Notes under the pieces: generated by a model
What the model was told of the DNA's origin: nothing
Databases searched by the model: none
Seen by the model: the letters and a program-made list of their open reading frames with translations, nothing else
Shown: positions 21,333 to 31,391 of the stretch, piece by piece
How the letters are laid out: each line of letters starts with the position of its first letter
How positions within the stretch are numbered: position 1 is the stretch's first letter
Source: Betaproteobacteria bacterium
GTDB taxonomy: Bacteria > Pseudomonadota > Gammaproteobacteria > Burkholderiales > Rhodocyclaceae
DNA: 33,847 nucleotides
Direction: 5' to 3'
NCBI GenBank assembly: GCA_016208425.1
Contig: JACQYA010000042.1
Location: 1 to 33,847 of the forward strand
Position numbers and translations under genes: made by a program

Positions 21333-24218
21333 ATGAGCCAGCTTGTACAACAGTTATCCTTGACGGACATCCCCGACGCACCGGAGATTGGGCCGTTGCC
21401 CGAGCAAGCGATCTCGGTCGAGGTACTGGTTGAGAAATATGCCAAAGGCAACGAAATTTCGGTGCACGACGTGCGCCGCCGTGTGGCGCACGCTCTGGCT
21501 GCGAACGAAGAAGAGAAACAGCGCGCGCATTGGGAAGGCCGCTTCCTGTGGGCGCAAGAAAACGGATTTGTCCCGGCCGGCCGCATCAATTCGGCGGCCG
21601 GCACCGACCTGGCGGCGACACTCATCAACTGCTTCGTGCAACCGGTCGGCGACTCCATCGTCGAACTGGTCGACGGCAAACCGGGCATTTACAGCGCGCT
21701 GGCAGAAGCCGCCGAGACGATGCGCCGTGGCGGTGGCGTCGGCTACGATTTTTCCACGATCCGCCCGCAGGGCGCGCGCGTCAAAGGCACGCAATCGCGC
21801 GCTTCCGGCCCGGTCTCCTACATGCGCGTTTTCGACCGTTCCTGCGAGACGGTCGAATCCGCAGGCGCCCGCCGTGGCGCGCAGATGGGCGTGCTGCGCT
21901 GCGACCACCCGGATATCGAGGTCTTCATCCACGCCAAGGATCACGGTGACCTGACCAATTTCAACGTCTCGATCGCCGTCACCGACGCATTCATGGCCGC
22001 CGTCGAAGCCGATGGCGAGATCGAGCTCACGCACCGCGCCGAACCCAGCGCCGACATCAAACAAGGCGGCGCTTTCCAGCGCGAGGACGGGCAATGGGTC
22101 TATCGCAAGGTGCGCGCGCGCGACCTGTGGGATCAGGTGATGAAATCCACCTACGACCACGCCGAGCCAGGGATCCTCTTTCTCGACCGCATGAACAAGG
22201 ACAACAATCTCTATTACTGCGAACTGATCGAGGCGACCAATCCCTGCGCCGAACAACCCTTGCCGCCTTATGGCTGCTGCTGCCTGGGGTCGATCAATCT
22301 GACGCTGTTCGTCAAGGACGCCTTTAGCGACCATGCCGAGTTTGACTTCGCAGCCTTTGGCGAAGTCGTCAAGGTCTCGGCCCGCATGCTCGATAACGTG
22401 CTCGACGTGACGGCTTGGCCGCTCGACCGCCAGCGCGAGGAAGCGGCCAACAAGCGCCGCGTCGGTCTCGGCTTTACCGGCCTCGGCGACGCGCTGTGCA
22501 TGCTGCGCCTGCGCTACGACCGGCCGGAAGCGGCCGCGATGGGCGCCCGTATTTCCGAGACCATGCGCGACACCGCCTACCGCGCCTCGGTCGAGCTGGC
22601 CAAGGAACGCGGCGCTTTCCCGCTGTTCAACGCCGAACTCTACCTCTCCGGCGGCAATTTCGCTTCGCGCCTGCCCGCCGACGTCAAGGCGGAAATCCGC
22701 AAACACGGCCTGCGCAACTCGCACCTGCTCTCGATCGCGCCGACCGGAACGATCTCTCTGGCCTTTGCCGACAACGCCTCGAACGGCATCGAGCCGCCCT
22801 TCTCGTGGACTTACAACCGCAAAAAGCGCATGCAGGACGGCACGATCAAGGAATACGCGGTCGAAGATTACGCCTGGCGCCTTTACAAACACCTGGGGGG
22901 CGACGTCGACAAGCTGCCCGGCTATTTCGTCACCGCGCTCGAAATTTCCGCCCAGGCGCACAAGGATATGGTCGCCGCCGTCGCGCCCTATATCGATACC
23001 TCGATCTCGAAGACGGTCAACGTCCCCGCCGACTACCCCTACGATGACTTTCAGGATCTCTACATGAGCGCCTGGAAGGCCGGCCTCAAGGGGTTGGCCA
23101 CCTACCGCCCGAACAGCGTGCTCGGCTCGGTGCTGTCGGTCGAAACACAAAAGCAGGCCGAGGAGAAAAAACAGCCGCAGGACTTCGTCAGTGGCGACGC
23201 CAACCGCCGCCTGACGATCAAGAACCTGCCCGCGCCGGTGCTCTCCAGCCTGCGCTGGCCCAACCGCCCAGACCTGCCGGAAGGCAACATGGCGTGGACG
23301 TACATGATCGAGCACGGATCCTCAAAATTCGCGCTTTTCGTCGGTCAAGTCGATCAGGAAGGGCGCTCCTGGCCGTTTGAAGCGTGGGTCAACGGCCCGT
23401 CGCAACCGCGCGGCCTGGGCGCCGTCGCCAAGACGCTGTCGATGGACATGCGCGCCAACGATCACGGCTGGCTGGCGCTCAAACTCGAATCTCTGGCCAA
23501 GACCGCCGGCGACGAAGGTTTCGACATGGCCTTCCCGCCGCACGGCGAGAAGAAGCGCATGCCGTCCATCGTTGCCGCAGTGGCGCAACTGATCCAGTTC
23601 CGTGTCGAACAGAGCGGCGCATTCAAGAATCAAGGCCCGACGCCGGTGCTCGACGCCATGTTCAGCCTGAAGGAACCGAAAACCGGCACCGACGGCACGC
23701 TGTCCTGGACGGTCGACATTTTCAACCCGGCGACCGGCGAGGATTTTGTTCTCGGCCTCAAGGAAATCACGCTGCCCGACGGCGTGACGCGCCCCTACTC
23801 GGTCTGGCTCTCCGGCAACTATCCGCGCGCGCTGGACGGCCTGACCAAGCTGCTCTCCTTCGACATGCGCGTGCTCGACCCGGCGTGGATCGGCATGAAG
23901 CTGCGCAAGCTGCTCGACTACCCGGAACCGCTCGGCGACTTCATGGCCTTCATCCCCGGCACCCGGCGGCAGACCAACTACCCGTCGACCGTCGCCTACC
24001 TCGCGCAGCTCATCATCCACCGTTACGCGATGCTCGGCATCCTCGACGAAACCGGTCTGCCGCTACAGCAAATGGGCATTCTCGAAGTCCCGGACGGCAG
24101 CACGGCGGCCAAACTGACCGCCGGCAAACTGTGCGGCGAGTGTGGCAACCACACGATGATCCGCAAGGATGGCTGCGATTTCTGTACGGCGTGCGGGGCG
24201 GTGGGAAGCTGTGGGTAA
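21333..24218 (+). CDS. nrdJ: Adenosylcobalamin-dependent (class II) ribonucleotide reductase
   Basis: The 961-residue enzyme reduces ribonucleotides to deoxyribonucleotides using B12, with no small subunit needed. The active-site set reads [12 protein letters not shown] (Asn303, Cys305, Glu307) with redox Cys100 (LINCF) and a second Cys in [36 protein letters not shown] is a further class II signature. Two repeated modules follow in the C-terminal third ([10 protein letters not shown]...LDMRAND and [17 protein letters not shown]...SFDMRVLD). The end is a cysteine-rich tail ([22 protein letters not shown]) that probably relays electrons from thioredoxin or binds zinc. It is monocistronic between NrdR boxes and a terminator. 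The ribosome site is weak (AGAAAGACC). Confidence 0.95.
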   Translation: MSQLVQQLSLTDIPDAPEIGPLPEQAISVEVLVEKYAKGNEISVHDVRRRVAHALAANEEEKQRAHWEGRFLWAQENGFVPAGRINSAAGTDLAATLINCFVQPVGDSIVELVDGKPGIYSALAEAAETMRRGGGVGYDFSTIRPQGARVKGTQSRASGPVSYMRVFDRSCETVESAGARRGAQMGVLRCDHPDIEVFIHAKDHGDLTNFNVSIAVTDAFMAAVEADGEIELTHRAEPSADIKQGGAFQREDGQWVYRKVRARDLWDQVMKSTYDHAEPGILFLDRMNKDNNLYYCELIEATNPCAEQPLPPYGCCCLGSINLTLFVKDAFSDHAEFDFAAFGEVVKVSARMLDNVLDVTAWPLDRQREEAANKRRVGLGFTGLGDALCMLRLRYDRPEAAAMGARISETMRDTAYRASVELAKERGAFPLFNAELYLSGGNFASRLPADVKAEIRKHGLRNSHLLSIAPTGTISLAFADNASNGIEPPFSWTYNRKKRMQDGTIKEYAVEDYAWRLYKHLGGDVDKLPGYFVTALEISAQAHKDMVAAVAPYIDTSISKTVNVPADYPYDDFQDLYMSAWKAGLKGLATYRPNSVLGSVLSVETQKQAEEKKQPQDFVSGDANRRLTIKNLPAPVLSSLRWPNRPDLPEGNMAWTYMIEHGSSKFALFVGQVDQEGRSWPFEAWVNGPSQPRGLGAVAKTLSMDMRANDHGWLALKLESLAKTAGDEGFDMAFPPHGEKKRMPSIVAAVAQLIQFRVEQSGAFKNQGPTPVLDAMFSLKEPKTGTDGTLSWTVDIFNPATGEDFVLGLKEITLPDGVTRPYSVWLSGNYPRALDGLTKLLSFDMRVLDPAWIGMKLRKLLDYPEPLGDFMAFIPGTRRQTNYPSTVAYLAQLIIHRYAMLGILDETGLPLQQMGILEVPDGSTAAKLTAGKLCGECGNHTMIRKDGCDFCTACGAVGSCG

Positions 24219-24237
24219 GATCTGAGAGGCACCCCGT

Positions 24238-24270
24238 AAAAACCTCGCGAAAATGTTCGCGAGGTTTTTT
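24238..24270. terminator. Bidirectional terminator between nrdJ and sspB
   Basis: AACCTCGCGAA (24241-24251) and TTCGCGAGGTT (24256-24266) form a perfect 11-bp stem with a 4-base loop. It has A's before and T's after, so it can stop transcription from both convergent genes. Confidence 0.9.
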
Positions 24271-24291
24271 ATGGTTACCCCGGCGACGAAC

Positions 24292-24717
24292 CTACTTGAT
24301 ACGCTGGAGCTTGGGGCGGCCTGCTGGCGGGGTGGCGGGCGGTTCGGGTTGCGGTTCATCTTCGCCGAAGTTCCCCGACAACACCTCCGACGCCGGGGGA
24401 GCCTCCGGCTCGAAAACCATACCCGCACCGTTTTCCCGCGCGTAGATGGCCGCCACATTATCGATGGGCACCAGCAGATCGCGCGCGACGCCGCCAAAAC
24501 GAGCCTTAAAGGTGATTTGGTCGTTACCGATGGTCAGGTTGCTGGAGGCGTCGTACCCGACGTTGAGCACGATCTGCCCATCGCGCACGAATTCGCGCGG
24601 TACCCGTGTGCGCGCGTCCACCGTGACGGCGATGTAGGGCGTAAAGCCGTTGTCGCAACACCATTCGTGAATAGCCCGAATCAGGTACGGTTTGGTAGAC
24701 GGTAGATCCACATACAC
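24292..24717 (-). CDS. sspB: ClpXP protease specificity-enhancing factor SspB
   Basis: This is a 141-residue adaptor that delivers ssrA-tagged proteins to ClpXP. The SspB fold is recognised from STKPYLIRAIHEWCCDNGFTPYIAV, then VPREFVRDGQIVLNVGYDASSNL and ITFKARFGGVARDLLVPIDNVAAIYARENGAGMVF. A flexible Pro/Glu-rich linker leads to the conserved C-terminal ClpX-binding tail GRPKLQRIK. It lies 33 bases after sspA on the same strand, the standard pairing. Confidence 0.93.
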   Translation of the reverse strand: MYVDLPSTKPYLIRAIHEWCCDNGFTPYIAVTVDARTRVPREFVRDGQIVLNVGYDASSNLTIGNDQITFKARFGGVARDLLVPIDNVAAIYARENGAGMVFEPEAPPASEVLSGNFGEDEPQPEPPATPPAGRPKLQRIK

Positions 24718-24750
24718 TCCCGGAACGAATCTCTGGAACCGAAACAGAGC

Positions 24751-25347
24751 CTACCGGCGCATTGCCTTTTCGGACGGCGTCAGCGCGTCGATGAAACCCT
24801 GGCGGCTGAAAATCCGTTCGGCGTATTTCATCAGCGGTGCAGCAGCTTTCGACAACTCGATGCCGTAGTGGTCGAGACGCCATAAGAGCGGGGCAATCGC
24901 CACATCCAGCATCGAGAAGTCCTCGCCGAGCATGTGCTTCTGCTTGACGAACACGGGCGCCATTTCGGTCAGGCGGTCGCGTATCTGTTGCCGGGACTTG
25001 TCGGCCGTTTTCAGATTCTTCTCCAGCGCGTCGAGGTAGGAAAAAACCTCGCGTTCCATCGTTATCAGGAGTTGGCGTGCCCTCGCGCGCATGATCGGAT
25101 CGGCGGGCATCAACTGCGGATGCGGAAAGCGCTCGTCGATATACTCGTTGATGATGTTCGGCTCGTACAGAACGAGATCGCGTTCGACCAGCACCGGCAC
25201 TCGGTTGTACGGGTTGATGATGGCAATGTCTTCAGGCTTGCTGAAAAGATCGACGTCGATCACCTGAAAATCCATCCCCTTTTCGTACAGCACGATGCGG
25301 CAACGGTGGCTGAACGGGCAGGTGGTGCCCGAATAGAGGTTCATCAT
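24751..25347 (-). CDS. sspA: Stringent starvation protein A, GST-fold
   Basis: The 198-residue protein has an N-terminal thioredoxin-like GST domain (MNLYSGTTCPFSHRCRIVL, then NPYNRVPVLVERDLVLYEPNIINEYIDERFPHP) and a helical C-terminal domain. SspA binds RNA polymerase and alters promoter use in starvation and acid stress. It is not a catalytic transferase. ATG 25347 is preferred over the in-frame TTG 15 bases upstream and the adjacent ATG 25344, because GAGG lies about 11 bases before it. It follows petC in the conserved betaproteobacterial order petABC-sspAB. Confidence 0.92.
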   Translation of the reverse strand: MMNLYSGTTCPFSHRCRIVLYEKGMDFQVIDVDLFSKPEDIAIINPYNRVPVLVERDLVLYEPNIINEYIDERFPHPQLMPADPIMRARARQLLITMEREVFSYLDALEKNLKTADKSRQQIRDRLTEMAPVFVKQKHMLGEDFSMLDVAIAPLLWRLDHYGIELSKAAAPLMKYAERIFSRQGFIDALTPSEKAMRR

Positions 25348-25440
25348 AATCAATACCCTCAAAAGCGAACCGGCATCGCGGCGGCAAGGAGGGCTACCCT
25401 TGCCGGCGATGCCGTGACCTGAAATCAGGCAACTACGGTA

Positions 25441-26169
25441 TTACTTGATATCCTTCCAGTATTCCTTCTTCAGCGCATAAGAGACGCCAAAGAGAATAAA
25501 CAGGAAGACCAAGACGCCAAACCCAAGTTGTTTGCGCAGCCCGGCGGTCGGTTCGGCCATCCACACCAGAAAACCGACGAGATCCGCCACCTGTTTGTCG
25601 TACTCGGCGGCCGGCAGCTTGCCGGGAACAGAGAGTTCGAGCTTGTGCGTTTCGTGATTCAGAACCTGCTGCCCTTGCAGTTCCCAAAGAATGTGCGGCA
25701 TGCCGACATTCTCGTAGACGGTGTTGTTCCAGCCGGTCGGGCGTTTGTCGTCGCGGTAGAAGGAGCGCAGGTAGGTGTACAGCCAGTCGGCGCCGCTGCC
25801 GTCCTCCGAGGCGCGCGCGCGGGCGATCAGCGAGAGATCGGGCGGCGTCGCGCCGAACCACTGTTTCTGCTCGGCCGGGCGAGCCGCAACGCGCATCTGC
25901 TCACCGATCTTCTCGGCGGTGAACATCAGGTTTTCCTTGACCTGCTGTTCGCTCAGGCCGAGTTCGGTCAGGCGGTTGTAACGGACGTAGCTTGCGCCGT
26001 GGCAGTTCAGACAGTAGTTTACAAAGGTCTTGGCGCCGTTTTGCAGCGCCGCCTGGTCGCCCTGAACGTCGGGCGCCTTGTCCAGATGCAGCGTAGCGCC
26101 GCTGGCGAAGGCGGTTATCGGAGCAAACAGGAGCGCCAGCAGGAATTTCTTCATGTTGTTCGCTTTCAT
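25441..26169 (-). CDS. petC: Cytochrome c1 of the bc1 complex
   Basis: The 242-residue c-type cytochrome has a signal peptide (MKKFLLALLFAPITAFA), one heme site Cys53-Leu-Asn-Cys56-His57, a GMPHILW segment carrying the likely Met ligand region, and a single C-terminal TM helix (GFGVLVFLFILFGVSYALKK) anchoring it facing the periplasm. It passes electrons from the Rieske protein to soluble cytochrome c. ATG 26169 overlaps the cytochrome b stop by four bases. ATG 26154, at the signal peptide core, is an alternative start. Confidence 0.95.
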   Translation of the reverse strand: MKANNMKKFLLALLFAPITAFASGATLHLDKAPDVQGDQAALQNGAKTFVNYCLNCHGASYVRYNRLTELGLSEQQVKENLMFTAEKIGEQMRVAARPAEQKQWFGATPPDLSLIARARASEDGSGADWLYTYLRSFYRDDKRPTGWNNTVYENVGMPHILWELQGQQVLNHETHKLELSVPGKLPAAEYDKQVADLVGFLVWMAEPTAGLRKQLGFGVLVFLFILFGVSYALKKEYWKDIK

Positions 26170-27488
26170 TTGAACGTCACCCTTTCCGGTTCGGGTTTGT
26201 ACTTGTCGATCTTCGACCACCAGGGCATGGTCAGGAAGTAAAGAAAATAATAGGCGGTAAGGAGTTGTGCGATAGGCGCACCCGGAATCACCCCAAAGAA
26301 GGCGTAAGACGGCGACTTCGTCCCCAGAAAGCCAAGAATGAAGAAAGCGATCACGAAGAGGGTCAGCAACGTCTTGTAGATCGAACCACGATAGCGGATC
26401 GATTTGACCGGGCTACGATCAAGCCAAGGCAAGAAGGCGAAGATCAGCACCCCTGCGCCCATCGCTACCACGCCCCAGAACTTCGCGTCGATGCCGAACA
26501 GTGGGTAGGTCACGGCGCGCAACAGTGAGTAGTACGGCGTGAAATACCAAACCGGCGCAATGTGCGACGGGGTTACCATCGGATCGGCGGGAATGAAATT
26601 GTTGTACTCCAAGAGATAACCGCCACCCTCGGGAGCAAAGAAGACAATAATCGAGAACACCATCAGGAAGACAACCACACCGACAATGTCTTTCACCGAG
26701 TAATAAGGGTGGAAAGGGATGCCGTCGAGCGGAATACCGTGTTCGTCCTTCTTGCTCTTGATTTCGACGCCGTCCGGGTTGTTTGAACCGACCTCGTGCA
26801 GCGCGAGAATGTGCGCCGCCACCAAGCCCAGCAGCGCCAAGGGAATAGCGATCACATGGAAGGAGAACATGCGGTTCAACGTCGCGTCGCCGATCACAAA
26901 GTCGCCGCGAATCCAGATCGCCAGATCGTTACCTATCAACGGGATAGCCGAGAACAGGTTGAGAATCACCTGTGCGCCCCAGTAGGACATCTGCCCCCAA
27001 GGTAGCAGATAGCCCGCGAACCCTTCAGCCATCAGCGCCAAGAAGATCATCACGCCGAACACCCAGATCAGCTCGCGCGGTTGCCGGTAAGAGCCATACA
27101 GCATGCCACGGAACATATGTAGATAGACGACGATGAAAAATGCCGACGCGCCGGTGGAATGCATGTAGCGGATCAACCAGCCCCAAGAGACATCGCGCAT
27201 GATGTACTCGACGCTGGCAAAGGCGACCGGAACGCCGTTCGCGTTCAGCGACGCATCCGGCTTGTAGTGCATGACCAGGAAGATGCCGGTAACGATCTGG
27301 ATGACCAGCACCAGCATCGCCAGCGAACCGAAGAAATACCAGAAGTTGAAGTTCTTCGGCGCGTAGTACTCGGACAAATGGCCGCGCCACATGGATGTCG
27401 CCGGGAAACGGGCGTCAAACCATTCGAGCGCGTTTCCCTGGATGGAACCGTCGGATTTGTACTTTTCGTAGTGTGTATCGGATGCCAT
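26166..27488 (-). CDS. petB: Cytochrome b of the bc1 complex
   Basis: The 440-residue membrane protein binds two b hemes through His110/His124 and His211/His226 on TM helices. The Qi/Qo features include MSYWGAQVILNLFSAIPLIG. The Qo motif reads PVWY (312-315), not the PEWY of mitochondria; this variant is known in several beta- and gammaproteobacteria. Like many proteobacterial forms, the second heme helix has 15 residues between His ligands. It starts three bases after petA. Confidence 0.96.
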   Translation of the reverse strand: MASDTHYEKYKSDGSIQGNALEWFDARFPATSMWRGHLSEYYAPKNFNFWYFFGSLAMLVLVIQIVTGIFLVMHYKPDASLNANGVPVAFASVEYIMRDVSWGWLIRYMHSTGASAFFIVVYLHMFRGMLYGSYRQPRELIWVFGVMIFLALMAEGFAGYLLPWGQMSYWGAQVILNLFSAIPLIGNDLAIWIRGDFVIGDATLNRMFSFHVIAIPLALLGLVAAHILALHEVGSNNPDGVEIKSKKDEHGIPLDGIPFHPYYSVKDIVGVVVFLMVFSIIVFFAPEGGGYLLEYNNFIPADPMVTPSHIAPVWYFTPYYSLLRAVTYPLFGIDAKFWGVVAMGAGVLIFAFLPWLDRSPVKSIRYRGSIYKTLLTLFVIAFFILGFLGTKSPSYAFFGVIPGAPIAQLLTAYYFLYFLTMPWWSKIDKYKPEPERVTFK

Positions 27489-27491
27489 TGC

Positions 27492-28088
27492 TTACGCCCC
27501 CTTCTTGTCTTCGCCGATCAGAATGCGCGTATCGGTAAGATACGTGTGCGGCGGCACTTCAAGGTTGGTCGGCGCCGGCATGCTCTTGTAAACCCGGCCG
27601 GCGAAATCGAACTTGGAACCGTGGCAGGGGCACAGGAAGCCGCCCAGCCAATCGTCCGCCATACCTTCTTCGGCGCCGGGCTTGAACTTCGACGACGGCG
27701 AACAACCGAGGTGGGTACAGATACCGACGGCGACCATGATGTTCGGCTTGATCGAGCGCGTATCGTTGGCGCAGTAATCGGGTTGCATTTTTTCTCCCGA
27801 CTTGGGATCGGCCACCGCATCGGCGAGCTTCGGCAAAGTGTCGAGCATCTCCTTGTTGCGGTTGATGATCCACACCGGCTTGCCGCGCCACTCGACAGTC
27901 ATCATCTGGCCTGGCTGAAGCGCGCCGATATCGACTTCGACCGGCGCGCCGGCCGCCTTGGCGCGTTCGGAAGGAAGCATACTGGAGAGGAAAGGCACGA
28001 GCGCAACTACCGCCCCCACCCCGCCGACCGCCGCAGTCGCGACAACCAGTCGCCGCCTGCCGCAGTCTACTTTGCAATCATTGCTCAT
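27492..28088 (-). CDS. petA: Rieske iron-sulfur subunit of the bc1 complex
   Basis: The 198-residue protein has a Tat-type N-terminus (CGRRRLVVATA) that stays as the membrane anchor. The [2Fe-2S] ligands are in CTHLGC (Cys124, His126, with Cys129 in the disulfide) and CPCHG (Cys153, His156, with Cys155 in the disulfide). It takes the first electron from ubiquinol and hands it to cytochrome c1. It is the first gene of petABC, and the roughly 100-base region upstream should hold the operon promoter. Confidence 0.96.
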   Translation of the reverse strand: MSNDCKVDCGRRRLVVATAAVGGVGAVVALVPFLSSMLPSERAKAAGAPVEVDIGALQPGQMMTVEWRGKPVWIINRNKEMLDTLPKLADAVADPKSGEKMQPDYCANDTRSIKPNIMVAVGICTHLGCSPSSKFKPGAEEGMADDWLGGFLCPCHGSKFDFAGRVYKSMPAPTNLEVPPHTYLTDTRILIGEDKKGA

Positions 28089-28186
28089 AGCGCTGATCCC
28101 TAGGACAAAATAAAAATAGGTAGAAACTTAACCGAAACATTATACGCTAATCTTGTTTCCCATTAAACGGCTCGCCGGGAAAAAAG

Positions 28187-28789
28187 CTATTCGGCAAACG
28201 TGCGGCGTTCGCGGAAAGCCTGCGCGAGCGTCCCGGAATCGACATATTCCAGTTCGCCGCCCACGGGCACCCCGCGCGCGATGCGGGAAACGCGGACGCT
28301 GCGGGTCTTCAGCATTTCGGACAAGTAATGCGCGGTCGCCTCGCCCTCGTTGGTGAAATTGGTGGCGATAATCACTTCTTCCACGATGCCGTCAGAGGCG
28401 CGCGCCAGCAGGCGCTCAAGCTGCAATTCGCGCGACCCCACGCCGTCGAGCGGCGATACGCGACCCATCAGCACATAGTAGAGACCCGAATAGGCGTGGG
28501 TCTGCTCCATCATGTTCATATCGACCGGCGTCTCGACCACGCAGAGCAAGGATGCGTCGCGCTTGGGCGAGGCGCAACGCTCGCACAGCTCGATCTCGGT
28601 AAACGTATTGCAGCGCCCGCAATGGCGGATCGCGGCCAGAGCCCCCCGCAACGAATCGGCGAGCCGCAGAGCGCCGGTGCGGTCGTGCTGCATCAGGGCG
28701 TAAGCCATGCGTTGCGCCGATTTCGGCCCGACGCCCGGCAGGCAGCGCAAGGCCTCGACCAGCGATTCGAGGCTGGACGGCGTCGACAT
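28187..28789 (-). CDS. recR: Recombination protein RecR
   Basis: The 200-residue protein has the RecR layout: an N-terminal HhH region ([20 protein letters not shown]), a C4 zinc finger ([16 protein letters not shown]) and a Toprim domain ([38 protein letters not shown]). With RecO/RecF it loads RecA at single-strand gaps. Its ATG shares one base with the stop of ybaB, so the two are coupled. Confidence 0.96.
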   Translation of the reverse strand: MSTPSSLESLVEALRCLPGVGPKSAQRMAYALMQHDRTGALRLADSLRGALAAIRHCGRCNTFTEIELCERCASPKRDASLLCVVETPVDMNMMEQTHAYSGLYYVLMGRVSPLDGVGSRELQLERLLARASDGIVEEVIIATNFTNEGEATAHYLSEMLKTRSVRVSRIARGVPVGGELEYVDSGTLAQAFRERRTFAE

Positions 28790-29112
28790 CAGAACGGCAG
28801 CTTGAATCCCGGCGGCAGATTCAGTCCCGAGGTAAAACCGGCCATTTTTTCCTGGCTGACCTCCTCCGCGCGCCTTACGGCAGCGTTGAAAGCGGCGGCG
28901 ATCAGATCCTCCAGCATTTCCTTATCGTCCATCACCGAAGGGTCGATGGCGACGCGGCGCACGTCGTGGCCGCAGGTCATCAGCACCTTGACCATGCCGG
29001 CACCCGACTGGCCCTCGACCTCGATTTGCGCCAGTTGCTCCTGCGCTTTTTTCATGTTGTCCTGCATCTGCTGCGCCTGTTTCATCAGGCCGCCGATTCC
29101 GCCTTTCATCAT
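28789..29112 (-). CDS. ybaB: YbaB/EbfC nucleoid-associated protein
   Basis: The 107-residue protein has the family signature: a Met/Gln-rich N-terminus ([28 protein letters not shown]), then [46 protein letters not shown]. It binds DNA as a dimer. It sits between dnaX and recR, the classic order, 21 bases after dnaX. Confidence 0.95.
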   Translation of the reverse strand: MMKGGIGGLMKQAQQMQDNMKKAQEQLAQIEVEGQSGAGMVKVLMTCGHDVRRVAIDPSVMDDKEMLEDLIAAAFNAAVRRAEEVSQEKMAGFTSGLNLPPGFKLPF

Positions 29113-29133
29113 CTTTGTCTGCCTCTGGTGTCA

Positions 29134-30747
29134 TTAAACGGGTTTGATGGAGGATTCGATCAGGGTTGCGTCGAACATTTCGATGATGTCGCGCACAAAA
29201 CCATCTTTTTCGATGGCGGCGACCGCGCGATCCTGAAGCTCCCTGCGGCCGATCCGTGCTTCCGCCGCCGGAGTCAGGCGCTCGACATCGGCCAGCTCGA
29301 TGCGCAGCTGAACCGGGTGTCCGAGATGCTCGGAGAGCGCCTGCTGGAGCTTGTCCTGCGCCGGTTTCATCTGCAAGTGACGATGCGCCGGTGCCAACCT
29401 GAGGTTGACTTGCCCGCCATCGGAATCGCGCAGCTCGCAATGCTGCGCCAGCTCGCGCGCCATGCCGCCGAGTTTGAGGGCGGGCAACACGTCGCGCCAC
29501 TCGCCCAGCGGCGATGCCGGCCGGAATAATGCCGGCGACTCCATCACAGACTCGGCACGGGCGGCGGGCACGGCGTCAGGATACGCCGCAGCCGGGCCGC
29601 TCTCCGCCGCGATCGCCGTACCCCCCTTCGCCGCGTGCCGCAGCGGTGCGCCAGAATCAAAATCGGCCGGCCGAAAGCTGTGCAAGCGCAGCAAGGTCAT
29701 CGCAAACCCGCTCTCCTCGTCGGGCGCCAGCGGCAATTCCTTGCGGCCATGCACCGCGATCTGATAGGCCAGCTGCACGAATTCCGGGTCCATCCTGCCG
29801 GCCAGCGCGAGCAAGCGGGCGCGCTCGGGCACGTCTTCCGCCACGGCCTGCGGCGCCAGTTGCGCCACCTGTATCCGCGTCAGCAGACCCGCCATCTCCT
29901 GCAAGGCCAGATCGCACGACAGGCTGCGCGCCGCCATATCATCCGCCACCAGCAACATCGCCGCCGCGTCTCCGGCCAGCAGCGCATCGAGAATCGAAAA
30001 CAGGTAATCGAGATCGACCGTGCCCAGCATGTCGCGCACTTGCGCTTCTTCCACCCTGCCGGAACCGTGCGCGATGGCCTGATCGAGCAGCGACAGCGCG
30101 TCGCGCATGCTGCCCGACGCCGAGCGTGCGAGCAGATTTAGCGCGCCGGGTTCGGCGGCGATGGCTTCGGCTTCCAGAATATGTTTGAGGTGCCCGGAGA
30201 TCGAAGCCGGCGTCATCTGCTTCAGGTTGAACTGCAAACAGCGCGAAAGGACGGTGACCGGAATTTTCTGCGGATCGGTCGTCGCCAGGATGAACTTGAC
30301 GTGCTCCGGCGGTTCCTCCAGCGTCTTCAACATGGCGTTGAAGGCCGAATTCGAGAGCATGTGCACTTCGTCGATCACATAGACCTTGAAGCGTCCCCGG
30401 GTGGGCGCGTAGACGGCATTTTCGAGCAACTGCCGCATCTCGTCGACGCGCGTATTGGTCGCCGCGTCGACTTCCAGCAAATCGATGAAGCGCCCGGAAT
30501 CGATTTCCGTGCACGCGGAACACACGCAACAAGGGGTAGCGCTAACGCCTTTTTCGCAATTGAGCGATTTGGAGAGGATGCGAGCCAGGGTTGTCTTGCC
30601 GACTCCGCGCGTCCCGGTGAACAGGTAAGCGTGATGCAGGCGCCGCTCGGTCAAGGCGTGGGTCAGCGCTCTGACGACGTGCTCCTGTCCGACCAGCGTC
30701 TGAAACGTTTTCGGCCGCCACTTGCGCGCCAAGACCTGATAGCTCAT
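29134..30747 (-). CDS. dnaX: DNA polymerase III tau/gamma subunit
   Basis: The 537-residue clamp-loader ATPase has Walker A GTRGVGKTT (Lys51), zinc ligands Cys64, Cys73, Cys76 and Cys79, Walker B VYVIDEVHML and the sensor-1/SRC motif LSRCLQFNLKQM. Domain III follows, then a tau-specific C-terminal part (LRLAPAHRHLQMKPAQDKLQQALSEHLGHPVQLRIEL). It is somewhat shorter than E. coli tau. I see no A-rich slippery heptamer for programmed frameshifting to gamma. It is the first gene of dnaX-ybaB-recR, preceded by the 4.5S RNA gene. Confidence 0.95.
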   Translation of the reverse strand: MSYQVLARKWRPKTFQTLVGQEHVVRALTHALTERRLHHAYLFTGTRGVGKTTLARILSKSLNCEKGVSATPCCVCSACTEIDSGRFIDLLEVDAATNTRVDEMRQLLENAVYAPTRGRFKVYVIDEVHMLSNSAFNAMLKTLEEPPEHVKFILATTDPQKIPVTVLSRCLQFNLKQMTPASISGHLKHILEAEAIAAEPGALNLLARSASGSMRDALSLLDQAIAHGSGRVEEAQVRDMLGTVDLDYLFSILDALLAGDAAAMLLVADDMAARSLSCDLALQEMAGLLTRIQVAQLAPQAVAEDVPERARLLALAGRMDPEFVQLAYQIAVHGRKELPLAPDEESGFAMTLLRLHSFRPADFDSGAPLRHAAKGGTAIAAESGPAAAYPDAVPAARAESVMESPALFRPASPLGEWRDVLPALKLGGMARELAQHCELRDSDGGQVNLRLAPAHRHLQMKPAQDKLQQALSEHLGHPVQLRIELADVERLTPAAEARIGRRELQDRAVAAIEKDGFVRDIIEMFDATLIESSIKPV

Positions 30748-30819
30748 GCCGCGAATTCTAGCAGATGCCGACCCGGCAGCAGAAAGAGAAGAGGCGGAAG
30801 AAGGGGGAGTAAGCAGAAG

Positions 30820-30919
30820 TGGCGAGCCTTACCCCCGGCACTTGCAGATAACGGCTGTGGCTGCTTCCTTCCAGACCTGACCAGGTTCACCGTCCTGCAA
30901 TGCGGGGAGACCCGCCGGT
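30820..30919 (-). ncRNA. ffs: 4.5S RNA (bacterial signal recognition particle RNA)
   Basis: On the minus strand the conserved apical domain reads GTCAGGTCTGGAAGGAAGCA followed by GCC, with the GGAA tetraloop that binds Ffh. The closing helix pairs 5' GGCGGGTC with 3' GGCTCGCC, giving a molecule of about 100 bases. Ends are judged from that helix and may be off by a few bases. Location just upstream of dnaX is typical. Confidence 0.95.
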
Positions 30920-31016
30920 GCGAATACTATCACAGCGAACACGTCCGGCTGATCACGATTATCACGCCAACACGGCAATCGCACGCGTATGCGTCATGGC
31001 GTCAGCGTGAATTCAT
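30920..31016. other. Spacer with no gene, upstream of 4.5S RNA
   Basis: This should contain the promoter for the 4.5S RNA gene on the minus strand. No other feature is evident. It adjoins the broken transposase on its other side. Confidence 0.4.
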
Positions 31017-31391
31017 TGCTGTCGATAAGTTCGACGCGGTATCCGGCTCATCCTCCGATCCTCGTACCGTTTTGCCGCCGAACGCCACTACGCCTTTGGC
31101 AATGCCGACAATGCTGACAACCCACTGCCGGAAGCAATCCTCGAACACCTGCGCGTCCAGAACCCGAAACACTGCGCCAAACATGTCGTGCGAAGGGGTT
31201 CACTTCGCCAGAACCAAGAAAGTCCTCAGCCGGCCTTCCTCTTCTTCGCGCCAGTCCACAACATCGACCCGGTCGTCGCAACCACACGATACCGCGCAGA
31301 TCGCCATGACGGTCATTTTCTTCCTCTCATACCGCACCGCCGGCTCCCGGCGATGACCACTACCTTCCGAAAAAGCCTCCTGCAACGTCAT
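31017..31391 (-). pseudogene. ISAs1-family (H-repeat) transposase remnant
   Basis: The minus-strand frame begins MTLQEAFSEGSGHRREPAVRYERKKMTVMAICAVSCGC and continues DDRVDVVDWREEEEGRLRTFLVLAK. It hits an in-frame TGA (31200-31202), then resumes in the same frame as TPSHDMFGAVFRVLDAQVFEDCFRQWV...FGGKTVRGS. This matches the N-terminal third of ISAs1 transposases (CAVLCGADDWVE; IPSHDTFGRVFRLLD; DGKTLRGS). The catalytic Asp of DGK is Gly here, and the sequence diverges after GKTVRGS. It is therefore dead through a nonsense codon, loss of the C-terminal two thirds and an altered active site. Confidence 0.75.

Noticed and set aside
21354-23315. Minus-strand open frame of 653 codons opposite nrdJ
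   Set aside because: Antisense shadow with no domain; nrdJ is well supported by active-site motifs.
29134-30747. Programmed -1 frameshift in dnaX making gamma
   Set aside because: No A AAA AAG-type heptamer or following stop/hairpin arrangement was seen in the expected region.
30181-31356. Plus-strand 391-codon frame from dnaX through the 4.5S RNA gene
   Set aside because: It runs through a structural RNA and the antisense of dnaX. No domain and no start site.
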